Origin: Trifolium pratense
Taxonomy: Eukaryota; Streptophyta; Magnoliopsida; Fabales; Fabaceae
Length of the DNA: 64,000 nt
Assembly: GCF_020283565.1 (NCBI RefSeq)
Contig: NC_060060.1
Span: forward strand, 620,001-684,000
Reading direction: 5' to 3'
The notes under the pieces are model-generated. The model did not search any database, had not been told where the DNA came from, and saw only the letters and a list, made by a program, of their open reading frames with translations. How positions within the stretch are numbered: position 1 is the stretch's first letter; every line of letters begins with the position of its first letter. Both the position numbers and the translations under genes were made by a program. Positions 1 to 10,054 of this stretch are shown piece after piece.

Positions 1-30
1 TTGAGCATTTTATATTGTTTGAAATTATAG

Positions 31-140
31 GCTGGATACAAGATGATGGACAAGGATCATTTATGTTTAGAGTGGAAAACAAGTTTAAAGATCATTGTTA
101 TGAAACTAGTTGGGTTATGATGCATTTGGGAGAAAAATGA
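31..140 (+). CDS. Probable last exon of an unidentified gene (5' part outside window)
   Basis: After an AG at 29-30 a frame opens at 33 and encodes 35 residues, beginning WIQDDGQGSF and ending in HLGEK, then a TGA at 138-140. The composition (mixed charged and aromatic residues, Cys-Tyr-Glu-Thr-Ser-Trp) looks like real protein rather than random AT-rich translation. I do not recognise the family. If correct this is the 3' coding end of a plus-strand gene whose remainder lies left of the window. A gypsy retrotransposon begins only 56 bp beyond the stop, so it would sit in the 3' UTR or just past it. It could also be a chance open frame. Confidence 0.4.
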
Positions 141-196
141 GTTTACACCTAGGCTTAAATTTGATTGGTTTTCATTTTGATAGCTATAATATATTC

Positions 197-590
197 TGTT
201 AGAAACCAATCACAGTAAAACAGAATTTGGAAATAACAGGGCAAAATAACAGAGTTTTATTGATTCAAATGGAATGGAGTGTTACAGATTATAGGAAATG
301 CGAATGTAATATGAACTACCAGAGCCAAGCTCAGTAAAGCAAGCACTATGCTTGCTTCCACATTCTCAACAGAAGAATAATCAAAAGTACCTTCCCTTTT
401 CCTACACCTTCTCCTTATAATTTGGAAACTAACTCACCTGCCCCCTTTCTCTCTCTCCCACGTCATGAGAGTCTAACTAACTTTTGGCATCTTCCCTCTT
501 CTAGAATATACCTTCCAAACTCTAGGGCCCACTGATGATTGCACTAATGATGAGTCATTATTATTGTTGCTAACAGACTGAGTTCTATCA
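197..590 (-). repeat. 3' LTR of the gypsy element
   Basis: A 394 bp copy of the right LTR, differing at about two positions. In element orientation it starts TGATAG and ends CTAACA. The gag-pol ORF runs 118 bp into this LTR before its stop at 473. Confidence 0.95.
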
Positions 591-3500
591 ATACTCCCTC
601 CTGTTTGAACTGCCTTGTCCTCAAGGCTCAATTGAGGAAACTGACTTTTCATCATGACACTATCTTCCCATGTAGCTTCCTCAATATTCTGCCCTTTCCA
701 TTGAACCAAAACCTGCTCAATGGCTTCATTCTGCACTTGCACAATTCTTCTAGCCAACACCACTTCAGGTTCAATGACAATCCCACTTTCCCCCTCTAAA
801 TCTGGTAGCTTATCTTCTCCATGGTAGTTGCCCACAGCTTTCTTCAATAGTGACACATGGAACACAGGATGAACCTTAGAACCTTCTGGTAATTCAAGTT
901 TATAGGCTACTGCTCCCACACGAGCTACCACTGGGTAAGGACCAAAATATCTTGCTGCTAGCTTAGCATTTATCCTGCAGACAACAGATTGTTGTCTATG
1001 TGCCCTTAACTTCACAAAAACCCACTCACCCACTTCAAAGGACCTGTCACATCTTTTCTTGTCAGCAAAATGTTTCATCCTATCTTGTGCCCTTACTAGC
1101 TGCTCTCTGAGCTGTCTGAGAGCCTCATCTCTGTCTCCTAACTCTCTTTGCACAGCAGCTACCCTTGTCTCTCCTTGAACCCATCGTGTAATGACTGGTG
1201 GACTCCTTCCATACACAATTTCATAAGGTGTTTTTCCTGTAGCTGCACTATAACTGGTATTAAACCAATATTCACTCCAAGACAACCAATTAGACCATGT
1301 CTTTGGTTGATCAGAAATGAAACATCTTAAATAAGTTTCCAAGCAACGATTGACCACTTCTGTTTGACCATCAGACTCAGGATGGTAAGAAGTACTCATT
1401 TTTAACTTAGTGCCCTGTAACTTGAATAATTCCTGCCAAAAATTACTCATAAATATGGGATCCCTATCACTGACAATTGATAATGGAATTCCATGTAAAC
1501 GAACCACCTCTCTGACAAAAACTTCTGCAATAGATCTAGCTGTATAAGGGTGCTTTAAGGGTGTAAAATGAGCATATTTTGATAATCTATCAACAATCAC
1601 CAATATAGCTTCATATCCTTTGGATCTCGGAAGATTTGTAATGAAATCCATGGATATATCCTCCCAAATTCTCTCAGGAATGGGGAGAGGTTGTAATAAC
1701 CCTCCAGGAGAACTAGTTAGGTACTTCTGCCTCTGACAAATGTCACAAGCCTTCACATATTCCTGCACAGTGTTTTTCATACCCACCCAGTACAGGTTTG
1801 CAGCCAACCTTCTATATGTTCTATAGAATCCAGAATGACCTCCTTGAGGGGTGGAGTGAAATTCAGACAACATAACAGGAATTAGAACAGATTTTGCAGA
1901 CAGAACTAACCTGCCTTCATAAAGTAGCACTCCTTGCTTATATTCATATCCTGGTCTAGAATGAATATCAGCTTGTAAGTCTCTAATGATTTGTTGTAAT
2001 TGCTCATCTTTTTGATTTTCAACTTTTACTATCAACTCATCTTTCCACTGAATACAACTGATTCCTTGACATAGTTCTCCTCCTTCATCAATTCTAGAGA
2101 GAGCATCTGCTCCCCTATTAAGCTTGCCTGGTTTATACACAATTTCAAAGTCATAACCAAGTAGCTTAGCAGCCCAGTTCTGTTGATCAGCTGTCACCAT
2201 TCTCTGCTGTAGCAACTGCTTTAGACTCTTCTGATCTGTAGAGACAGTGAATTTCCTCCCAATGAGGTATGGTCTCCAATGTTGAATAGCTAACACCACT
2301 GCCATTAGCTCTTTCTCATAAGCAGACTTAGCAAGATTTCTGACCCCTAGAGCTTTACTGAAATAAGCAATGGGTCTCTTTGACTGCATCAGAATAGCTC
2401 CAATTCCACCTCCAGAAGCATCACATTCAATAATAAACTCCTTACTAAAGTCAGGAAGTGCCAAAACTGGAGCAGTAGTAAGGCTCTTTTTTAAAGATTC
2501 AAAAGCCTTGTATGCTTCATCACTCCACACAAAAGCATCTTTCTTTGTAAGTTCTGTCAGAGGCTTAGCTATCTTCCCATAATTTCTGATGAATTTTCTA
2601 TAATAACCTGTGAGTCCCAAGAACCCTCTCACACCTTTCACATTCTTTGGAATGGGCCAATTAGTCACACTCACCACTTTATTAGGGTCTACTGCTACTC
2701 CTGTACCATTAATCAAATGACCCAAATATTGTATTGATTGTTGACCAAATTGACACTTCTTTTTGTTAGCCACCAGTCCATGCTTCTGTAAAATCAGTAA
2801 TACCTGCTCCAGGTGCATCACATGTTCTTGCCATGATTCACTATATACCAATATGTCATCAAAAAAGACCAAAACAGTCTTTCTCAATAAAGGTTTGAAA
2901 ACTTCATTCATTAAACTTTGAAAAGTAGATGGTGCATTCATGAGACCAAAAGGCATTACCATAAACTCATAATGACCTTCATGTGTGCGAAAAGCTGTCT
3001 TGTGCACATCTTCCTCCTTCACTCTCACTTGATGATAGCCTGACTTTAAATCAAGCTTGGAAAAGTATTTGGCTCCATGTAATTCATCAAGTAATTCCTC
3101 TATAACAGGAATAGGAAATTTGTCAGGTACAGTAGCTTTGTTCAATGCCCTGTAATCTACACACATCCTCCAGCTCCCATCTTTCTTTTTGACTAGAATG
3201 ACAGGACTTGAGAAAGAACTAGTGCTAGGCCTTATGATCCCTGTAGTTAACATTTCCTTCACTTGTTTTTCAATTTCATTCTTGTGATGGTGGGGATATC
3301 TATATGGCCTAACATTGACAGCTTCATGTCCATCTTTCAAGGCAATCTCATGTTCTTTCAACCTTTTGGGAGGCAATCCTTTAGGTTCCTGAAACACCCC
3401 TGCACACATACTCAACAGTTGTTCCAGTTCCCTTGATTGCTCCTCATCTAAGGAATGAAAGACACCTCTATTTACCTTGTTCATTTTCCAATCCACAACC

Positions 3501-5158
3501 TCATTCCTCCATGGCTTACACACCACACTATGTAATGTCTCCATATTGCTCAACTGACTATCCACCCCCTTCATAGTGATCCATTGTTTATTGTACCAAA
3601 AGCTCATAGTTTGCTTTTGCCAGTTTACTATCATGTCTCCAAGGGTACGGAGCCATTCAATTCCTAACACCACATCAACACAACCCAAGTCAAAAATCTG
3701 TGCATCCACCCTAATTTGCAGCTCATCCATCGCAATTTCCAACTGGGTGCATACCCCATTAGTTTTGGCACATGAGCCATCACCTAATTTGATACTCATT
3801 GCAGGACCATCAATTCTTTCCCAATTCATTTTTTGAACTAATTGTTGAGAAATAAAGTTGTGTGAAGCTCCACTGTCAATTAATATCACCACTGGAACTT
3901 CGTGAATGGAACCTCTAACCTTTATCACTTGCGGTTTCGAGCTTGGTTGATGGTTAATTTGGTGCAGTTGTCTCAACTCCAGTACACTCATCTCACCATG
4001 AGCTTCTTCTTCTTCACTGTCTACTTCGACAGCTATTAGCTTCCCTTCTGATTCATCCTCATCATCATCAATCACCAACACCTTGAGATGACGTTCAGGG
4101 CATTGATGCTTGAGGTGATTCGCTCCACCGCATCGGAAGCAGAGTCCTTTCTTTCGCCGTTCCATGATTTCATTATACGAAAGAGAAGAGTATCCTCTGT
4201 CGCGATTTTGGCTGCGTCGTGGATCATTTGAATTGGGCCGGTCTTGCTTAGGCCCACCTCCTCCTTCCTTAGATCCATCACCCGATCCATTTTTAACAAA
4301 GACCCAATCAGACCGGTCCTTTTGCGAACCACTAATTCCGGTTCGGTTGGACCCATGAACCGGTTTATGTGGTCTATTAAACCCTGGTCCGTCTTTCTTC
4401 GTCTCCCTTTCAACGGCACGTGCAACTTGCAGAACCTTCGATCTCGTTAATTCTCCCACAACCGATAAACTACGCACCTTCCCTCTAATTTCTTCCTTCA
4501 ATCCATGTAGAAAATAGCCCAGAAATTGTTTATCTGGTAATCTCGGAATCTGAGCGGTGAGATACTCAAAGTCGTTGATATAATCATCAACGCTCCCTTT
4601 CTGACGGAGCTCTGTCAACTGTTCGTAAACGTCACCTTCTCCTTGTCCACCATATCTCTCCAACAACTCCTGCTTCAACGTCTCCCAATCCAATTTTTCA
4701 TTTTCATTAATCAATGAATTGAAGAAGTGAATCGTTCCTCCTTCCATACATAACTGCGCCAAGTTCACCTTTATCTCCGGTCGAGTGTTCTGAACACGGA
4801 AATACACTTCTGCTCTTGAGATCCACCCAGCTGGATCCTCACCGTTGAACATCGGTAACTCAACCTTCTTCACCGATCGACGAAATTCAGCTAAAGAATC
4901 GTCATCGAGATGATTACTGCCCGAGTGAGATTGGCGTCGCATCGATCCCTCAATGGATTTCTTTGCTGGATCTACTGCGATTTCATCTTCGACAGCAATC
5001 GATTTTCCAATACTCTTCTCAAACAGCGCTATGAGTCGCGCTTGATTCTGCTCCATATTGTGTAGAGTTGTTTTCACTCCACTCAACTCTGCTTCTAACG
5101 AAGCGATCTTCTCATCCATGTTTCGAATCAATTGAATCTGGGTTGTATTCTTAGGCAT
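473..5158 (-). CDS. Gypsy gag-pol polyprotein with C-terminal chromodomain
   Basis: One uninterrupted 1561-residue ORF starting MPKNTTQ 19 bp downstream of the primer site. Visible order with approximate residues: a coiled N-terminus and retrotransposon gag domain (about 100-250); a CCHC zinc knuckle CFRCGGANHLKHQC (about 338-352); aspartic protease with DSGAS (about 429); reverse transcriptase with YFSKLDLKSGYHQ and FFDD (about 700-770); RNase H with CDASGG (about 909); integrase with an HHCC zinc finger (about 1105-1150) and D, D, E catalytic residues (about 1173, 1231, 1265); and a chromodomain-like tail (EPEVVLARRI to WKGQNIEEATWED, about 1460-1500). All diagnostic residues are present, so the enzyme set looks intact. 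The product copies and integrates the element. The chromodomain of this clade is thought to steer integration into heterochromatin. The stop lies inside the 3' LTR. Confidence 0.95.
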   Translation of the reverse strand: MPKNTTQIQLIRNMDEKIASLEAELSGVKTTLHNMEQNQARLIALFEKSIGKSIAVEDEIAVDPAKKSIEGSMRRQSHSGSNHLDDDSLAEFRRSVKKVELPMFNGEDPAGWISRAEVYFRVQNTRPEIKVNLAQLCMEGGTIHFFNSLINENEKLDWETLKQELLERYGGQGEGDVYEQLTELRQKGSVDDYINDFEYLTAQIPRLPDKQFLGYFLHGLKEEIRGKVRSLSVVGELTRSKVLQVARAVERETKKDGPGFNRPHKPVHGSNRTGISGSQKDRSDWVFVKNGSGDGSKEGGGGPKQDRPNSNDPRRSQNRDRGYSSLSYNEIMERRKKGLCFRCGGANHLKHQCPERHLKVLVIDDDEDESEGKLIAVEVDSEEEEAHGEMSVLELRQLHQINHQPSSKPQVIKVRGSIHEVPVVILIDSGASHNFISQQLVQKMNWERIDGPAMSIKLGDGSCAKTNGVCTQLEIAMDELQIRVDAQIFDLGCVDVVLGIEWLRTLGDMIVNWQKQTMSFWYNKQWITMKGVDSQLSNMETLHSVVCKPWRNEVVDWKMNKVNRGVFHSLDEEQSRELEQLLSMCAGVFQEPKGLPPKRLKEHEIALKDGHEAVNVRPYRYPHHHKNEIEKQVKEMLTTGIIRPSTSSFSSPVILVKKKDGSWRMCVDYRALNKATVPDKFPIPVIEELLDELHGAKYFSKLDLKSGYHQVRVKEEDVHKTAFRTHEGHYEFMVMPFGLMNAPSTFQSLMNEVFKPLLRKTVLVFFDDILVYSESWQEHVMHLEQVLLILQKHGLVANKKKCQFGQQSIQYLGHLINGTGVAVDPNKVVSVTNWPIPKNVKGVRGFLGLTGYYRKFIRNYGKIAKPLTELTKKDAFVWSDEAYKAFESLKKSLTTAPVLALPDFSKEFIIECDASGGGIGAILMQSKRPIAYFSKALGVRNLAKSAYEKELMAVVLAIQHWRPYLIGRKFTVSTDQKSLKQLLQQRMVTADQQNWAAKLLGYDFEIVYKPGKLNRGADALSRIDEGGELCQGISCIQWKDELIVKVENQKDEQLQQIIRDLQADIHSRPGYEYKQGVLLYEGRLVLSAKSVLIPVMLSEFHSTPQGGHSGFYRTYRRLAANLYWVGMKNTVQEYVKACDICQRQKYLTSSPGGLLQPLPIPERIWEDISMDFITNLPRSKGYEAILVIVDRLSKYAHFTPLKHPYTARSIAEVFVREVVRLHGIPLSIVSDRDPIFMSNFWQELFKLQGTKLKMSTSYHPESDGQTEVVNRCLETYLRCFISDQPKTWSNWLSWSEYWFNTSYSAATGKTPYEIVYGRSPPVITRWVQGETRVAAVQRELGDRDEALRQLREQLVRAQDRMKHFADKKRCDRSFEVGEWVFVKLRAHRQQSVVCRINAKLAARYFGPYPVVARVGAVAYKLELPEGSKVHPVFHVSLLKKAVGNYHGEDKLPDLEGESGIVIEPEVVLARRIVQVQNEAIEQVLVQWKGQNIEEATWEDSVMMKSQFPQLSLEDKAVQTGGSIDRTQSVSNNNNDSSLVQSSVGPRVWKVYSRRGKMPKVS
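591..604 (-). other. Polypurine tract of the gypsy element
   Basis: Read on the minus strand this is ACAGGAGGGAGTAT, directly abutting the 3' LTR. It is the expected position and composition for plus-strand DNA priming. Confidence 0.75.
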
Positions 5159-5177
5159 TCACTGATCCTCTTATCAC

Positions 5178-5196
5178 GATCCGGTAGGTCGGACCA
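5178..5196 (-). other. Primer binding site, apparently tRNA-Tyr type
   Basis: Three bases inside the 5' LTR the minus strand reads TGGTCCGACCTACCGGATC. This is not the usual plant initiator-Met site (TGGTATCAGAGC). It resembles the complement of the 3' end of plant tRNA-Tyr, which as I recall ends in GGTCGGACCA. The tRNA assignment rests on memory and should be tested by alignment. Confidence 0.6.
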
Positions 5197-5199
5197 ATT

Positions 5200-5593
5200 T
5201 GTTAGAAACCAATCACAGTAAAACAGAATTTGGAAATAACAGGGCAAAATAACAGAGTTTTATTAATTCAAATGGAATGGAGTGTTACAGATTATAGGAA
5301 ATGCGAATGTAATATGAACTACCAGAGCCAAGCTCAGTAAAGCAAGCACTATGCTTGCTTCCACATTCTCAACAGAAGAATAATCAAAAGTACCTTCCCT
5401 TTTCCTACACCTTCTCCTTATAATTTGGAAACTAACTCACCTGCCCCCTTTCTCTCTCTCCCACGTCATGAGAGTCTAACTAACTTTTGGCATCTTCCCT
5501 CTTCTAGAATATACCTTCCAAACTCTAGGGCCCACTGATGATTGCACTAATGATGAGTCATTATTATTGTTGCTAACAGATTGAGTTCTATCA
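5200..5593 (-). repeat. 5' LTR of the gypsy element
   Basis: 394 bp direct repeat of 197-590. As the 5' LTR of a minus-strand element it should hold the promoter driving gag-pol. The target duplication copy TATTC follows at 5594-5598. Confidence 0.95.
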
Positions 5594-5598
5594 TATTC

Positions 5599-5775
5599 AA
5601 TTTTTATTTTAATCCAAGAAAATATTTTTGTTTCATTTTGGTATGCGATCGGTCCTTTGAAAATAAAAGAAATTGGTTTATATGAAATTTTGATTTTAAT
5701 TGTGTTTGGTGTCTATAACATGACTATTTTATTGCAAATTGGATCCTTGTCTCCAATTCTCTACATCTCTCTCTT

Positions 5776-5822
<47 letters not shown>

Positions 5823-7213
5823 TCACTCTCTCTTGGTTTGTTTATTGTTTTTTGTTGATGAGAGAGATTGAAATTAAGAGAGAGATAGAGAGAGGAAGGA
5901 GAGAGATGTAGAGAATTGGGAAGGAAAAGATTCAAGGAGGAGTTTACGGGAACAACATAAGGACAAGGATAATAATGTAACAAAATATATTTAGTTACAG
6001 TCTACGTACATTTTTTTGTTGGTAAATATAGATATATTCTGAGCGCAACTGCAAAACCCACAATAGTCTTGCTTACAAAATGGCTGCTGATATTGCTATC
6101 GAGGGAACCTATGCTACATCCTTTTATTTTTTATGTTTTTGTTTTCCTCTGCTTGAGAAATTGAGACACCGGTCGCTAAACCTCAAGGAAGAGGATACTT
6201 CTACATGCTAAAAGAGAGAAAGGATCAGGATCCTCTCCCGTCCTTCTTCTCAAGTTTTGTCTCCAATAGTTGACTGGCAAAACATAATTTGTCTTAATTC
6301 TCAATCACAAATTAATTGAAAGGCAAAGATTGCGCAGAATAGAAAACATGAGACAATAGATTGGAGAGGATATATATGCAGACAGAATTTGATTATATTT
6401 TAAATTGATTTTAATTATGAGGTCATACAATACTTATATAAGCTACTGCATATACATATATAATAAGACAACTACACAACTACGCAATAGCACTCCTCAA
6501 TATCTAACTAATAGAATATATCTAAAAGACTCCTTGAATAAATTAAAAGAGTCATTATTCTCTTAGCCTCCATGATCCTATCAATTTTCCAACATTGGGA
6601 TTGAATACTTATCTAGGATGTAGGATTTATTTAAAGTATGGCAATCTGCAAAAAAAATGCAAAAAATACTTACCTAGTGTTGGAAATATAGTATAATTAT
6701 TTGTTATATTTTATTCAGTTTATTTAATCTATTAATTAGGCCCGTTAGATATAGCATGATCATATTTATAGTTTTATACACTTCAGTAATTGTACTCAAA
6801 TTAGTTTTCAAATATATTCAGAAATTATTCCACAATTCTACACCTAGGATCTTTTTTATGATACTTTTTGCAAGATGCAAATCACACTATTCATTCTATA
6901 TCCCTGACATCATTTTTTGTGGAATTTGGTTGGAATTTTTCCTGGATGACTGCTGATTAAAAATAACATGTATTTCTTATATTTGTTATGGTATTAAATT
7001 ATTTGACTATGATCCAAAATCCATGGAATTTACTTAATATCTGATCAGAATGAGAGTTTTGGTTGAACTTGCTTATATTTTGAAAGCATGGAGGCCTATT
7101 TTTTCCCCTTTAGATTGAACTATCTGTTTTGCCGCTAAAACTTTGTATTTCATGTCAGGTTCGTGTTTCCGAGTTTAACAATATCCAGTCAGCTTAATAC
7201 CATCAACTGAACT
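5599..7213. other. Non-coding stretch with a (TC)n microsatellite
   Basis: AT-rich sequence with no gene that I can support. A (TC)n run lies at about 5779-5818, followed by GA-rich sequence near 5871-5908. At 6680 a TGTTGGAAATATAG string resembles a copia LTR start, but no partner was found. A 22 bp word CTGTTTTGCCGCTAAAACTTT near 7124 recurs just right of the CACTA element. Confidence 0.6.
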
Positions 7214-7706
7214 CACTACAAGAAATTTGATAGTTAGCGACGGTTCTGAAAGGCATTAGCGACGGTTTTGAACCGTCGCAAACCGATATTACGACAGTTG
7301 GCAAACGGCCGCAAAACCTGGCGTCGTCGCTATCTATTGCGACGGTTTTAAGAACCGCCACACAAACTGTCGTGACAAAGTTAGCGTCAGTTTAAAACCG
7401 TCGGGAAATGGAAACTAGCAAGGAATCTATTTCTGCATTTGCGACGGTTTAAAACTGTCGCTCTATCATTATTTTTTTACTTTACCGGCAGTTTGAAACC
7501 GCCGCAATCTCTATTTTTTTGGAAAAAAAATTCAGTGTTTTTTTTCCTGCAATTAATAGTTCTTTTCTTTTTGTTTTTTTTCTACTTAATGACTAAAGAT
7601 TCTGCTATTCCAGTCCTAAACCTCACCCTTCTTAACTCTAGTATAACTAAAATTCAAAGGGATATGAAGCATGATAGTTTTAAACCGCAAGAAGAGCTTA
7701 ACATAC

Positions 7707-7758
7707 CTTTTGAACCCGAGCTGTCAGCCTTGTCATTGCACTCTTCAGTCTACGAACT
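7707..7758 (-). pseudogene. Captured MRS2/MGT magnesium transporter exon (second piece)
   Basis: The reading is RVRRLKSAMTRLTARVQK, bounded by an AG acceptor (7759-7760) and a GT donor (7705-7706). The string matches, from memory, the conserved region of plant MRS2/MGT transporters that precedes the acidic segment and the transmembrane pair with GMN motif. Neither the acidic segment nor GMN is here. It lies downstream, in the same orientation, of another MRS2 exon at 8171-8321, but the family exons expected between the two are missing. Confidence 0.8.
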
Positions 7759-8170
7759 CTGTCCAAATTACAACTACTAATCTGCAGTTTAATGTAACTC
7801 AAAGTTCATAACAATTGAACAAAATAAAGTCAAGAATTTCAAAAACATAAATGAAACAGATTCCTCAAAAAGGTCAAACATGGAACTAGAACATCCACGT
7901 TTCAAGCCAAACAATAGAAATCATGTAAGTGAAAGCATTCATGATCAGAATTAACATCTCAATGATGATAAGTACAAGGAGTAAAAAGCATAAGATATCT
8001 GAACTAAAGGAAAGAAAAATCTCCTAAACCACTTTTAACGAAACTCAAACGGTGACTCTACATTGCATAATTTAGACCATTCAGATACAGGAAGAAAAAC
8101 AATGTTTGATTAGAGAGGAAAGGATGCAATCAACTATTTTTTTACATAGTTCATATTTAATCTAACATAC

Positions 8171-8321
8171 CATCTTCAGCAGCTTCAGCATCCTGTTGAC
8201 CACCAAGATACTCTTTACCATCTCCTTGTTGTTGACGGATGTCACTCAGTTTAGGCAATCGCCTCTGCAGTTCCTCAACAACAGGAACCGCGTGTTCATC
8301 TGTTGGATCTCGCAGCAATAC
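8171..8321 (-). pseudogene. Captured MRS2/MGT magnesium transporter exon (first piece)
   Basis: A 151 bp open exon with AG acceptor (8322-8323) and GT donor (8169-8170). It encodes VLLRDPTDEHAVPVVEELQR and continues RLPKLSDIRQQQGDGKEYLG to AEAAED. It corresponds to the N-terminal cytosolic/matrix domain of CorA-type MRS2 transporters (VLLRDP... EELQRRLP is familiar from that family). No stop or frameshift is visible within the exon, so capture was either recent or the coding sequence is maintained. Ends of the gene are absent, so no working transporter can be made. Confidence 0.8.
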
Positions 8322-9027
8322 CTATACCACAACTTAGTTACAGTTATAATGCAGAAGTAAAAGCCATCTCAATCTCTATGAACAAATATGCATTCCAAAG
8401 GTTTGATACAGGGATTCACAAACAAATATATAAACCGGGATAAACAACAGAGTAAAACCTATTGAGGCATGCTCTAAAGTATCCTAGGTCTATCAAAATC
8501 TATCCATTGTCACTAAATTAATAAACAAAATCATGTAGTTATATTATTGTACAAGGTAGTGATGATTTATGCTATCACATTAAGTAAAAACTTTAATACT
8601 ATAACAGAAAAATCAATCCAACAAGTAGGTTATTTGTCCTTGTACTCATTTCTTACTATGAACAAGATATCATAATTATAATATTCGTTCTAATAATCCA
8701 ATTATATGTGTTGTTAACTGCGTGGATCAAATAAGTTACTAAAAGCATTCCAAATCTACCATTCCTCTGGTCCTCACACCTCATTGCTCAATTAGTCTAA
8801 GCTTTTCAAACAAAAAAAATTGAAAAGGTAAGCTTTTCAACTATTAGTAACCAAAAGGTAAAAACTAGAAGCTTGTTGCTTGTTAAATTCATGTTGTTTC
8901 AAAGTTTTTTCTTTCCAACATATATAGGATACGATGTTATAGTGTTTCAAATCCTGCTCATTCAAAAGTGGAGACAGTGACATTATGCATTAACAAAGTG
9001 CTTTTCAACCTATTGTTCTTCATTGTT

Positions 9028-9172
9028 ACATGCTAACAAGTGCCTTCAAATAAAAGTTTTGTACTATTGAAAAGAACAATAATTGAATACAGAAATTTCA
9101 AGGCAATATTTTATATTTGATTCTTTAAACATGTGTCCTTGAGGACACTGACACTTGTTAGCATCTACCTTA
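9028..9172. repeat. Short inverted-repeat (MITE-like) insertion inside the CACTA element
   Basis: ATGCTAACAAGTG near 9029 is mirrored by CACTTGTTAGCAT near 9147, with AT-rich sequence between. The inner part also holds the palindrome TGTCCTTGAGGACA. No clear target duplication. A related word (TAACTAGTGTCC ... GGCACTAGTTAG) occurs at 32607-32634. Confidence 0.4.
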
Positions 9173-9624
9173 AAAAAATAGAAAAGGGAACATGCACTGC
9201 AATTATGTATTCTAAAATGCAGATACAAAGTGAGTTTATGCATGAAGTCTCATTGGACGGTTAGTAGTAAACACCAAAGCAAGCACCAAAACTCAGGGAT
9301 CAATCAGCACAAACAAACACAGTTTCCACCATGCAAAAATTCAAGGTTTAAATAAATATCCGTAGCTGCAATCTACGACACGACCTCAAGGTTTTCAATG
9401 TATCCGCAACTGCAAATGTCACCATGATTTAGGTCACATTCGACCACAATTATCAAGGATCCAGGTTCACTTCAATAAAAAAACACAAACCTACACACAG
9501 ATTACACCTTCACCAAATTATCTTTAAATTAGATACAACATTATTTGAGAATGAACAAAGATCAATAACTGTAGATGCAACAATGGCAGTTTCCCAGTTC
9601 TGAAAATTAATCAAGAACACATAC

Positions 9625-9754
9625 CTTGTTAACAAATATATCCCAGAAAAGGGATCCAGCAATGGAAGTTTCCCAGTTATGTAGATGCAGTAAGTCAGGC
9701 TGCTTCCCACATTTTACTATATAATCCAATGAGGCACGATAAAAGTAAGAGAAC
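9625..9754 (-). pseudogene. Captured starch synthase IV exon fragment
   Basis: A 130 bp open exon with AG acceptor (9755-9756) and GT donor (9623-9624). It reads FSYFYRASLDYIVKCGKQPD then LLHLHNWETSIAGSLFWDIF. This matches, from memory, the glycosyltransferase-5 N-terminal domain of plant starch synthase IV (FSYFSRASLDYIVKSGKQPD and HNWETAIVGPLFWD). The frame is intact, but substitutions such as SFSR to SFYR and I-to-L at conserved positions suggest relaxed selection. Just downstream at 9579-9599 a shorter, AG-preceded NWETAIVA-like string occurs, possibly a second partial copy. Confidence 0.85.
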
Positions 9755-9909
9755 CTGACGGAAGAAGATTTCACATCAAGATTGTATACATAATAGAGGC
9801 AAAAAACCTTAATTTGATCACACTTTATTTTCCACTTAATGATACGTAAAATGTAAGGTTAACAAAAATGAAAAAAAAAAGTCCAACCGGTTCCCAATTT
9901 CACACCTAC

Positions 9910-9959
9910 CGAAGAAGTCAAATCATCTGCTTTTAGTGTCTTAGCAAGTCTAAAATCCC
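9910..9959 (-). pseudogene. Captured NEK kinase exon, activation-segment piece
   Basis: With the split codon it reads GDFRLAKTLKADDLTSS, preceded by AG at 9960-9961 and followed by a GTAGGT donor-like site. Plant NEK family kinases have GDFGLAK.LKADDL..S here (recalled), so the metal-binding DFG has become DFR through one G-to-A change. It joins in phase with the exon at 10055-10097 across a 95 bp intron. Confidence 0.85.
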
Positions 9960-10054
9960 CTATATAAATATCAGGAAGTTACAGACAAATTAAGGATGGC
10001 GAATTAATCAATCATCTATCTCCAATGTAATTAAAAAAAGGTATATGAACTCAC

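Larger units (their letters stand above)
197..5593 (-). mobile_element. Complete Ty3/gypsy chromovirus LTR retrotransposon (Reina-like size)
   Basis: A 5397 bp element bounded by two 394 bp direct LTRs (197-590 and 5200-5593), each starting TGTTAG and ending CA on the plus strand. It is flanked by a 5 bp target duplication TATTC at 192-196 and 5594-5598. It is read on the minus strand: primer site beside the right LTR, then one gag-pol ORF, then a polypurine tract beside the left LTR. I see only two differences between the LTRs (near 264/5267 and 577/5580). That implies a recent insertion, roughly 0.2 million years at the commonly used 1.3e-8 substitutions per site per year. Short total length, short LTRs and a C-terminal chromodomain fit the Reina clade, but the clade was not tested by phylogeny. 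Confidence 0.95.

Noticed and set aside
5657..5983. 84-codon frames on both strands around the (TC)n run
   Set aside because: They are translations of the microsatellite (LSLSLS / ERERER) with no flanking gene structure.
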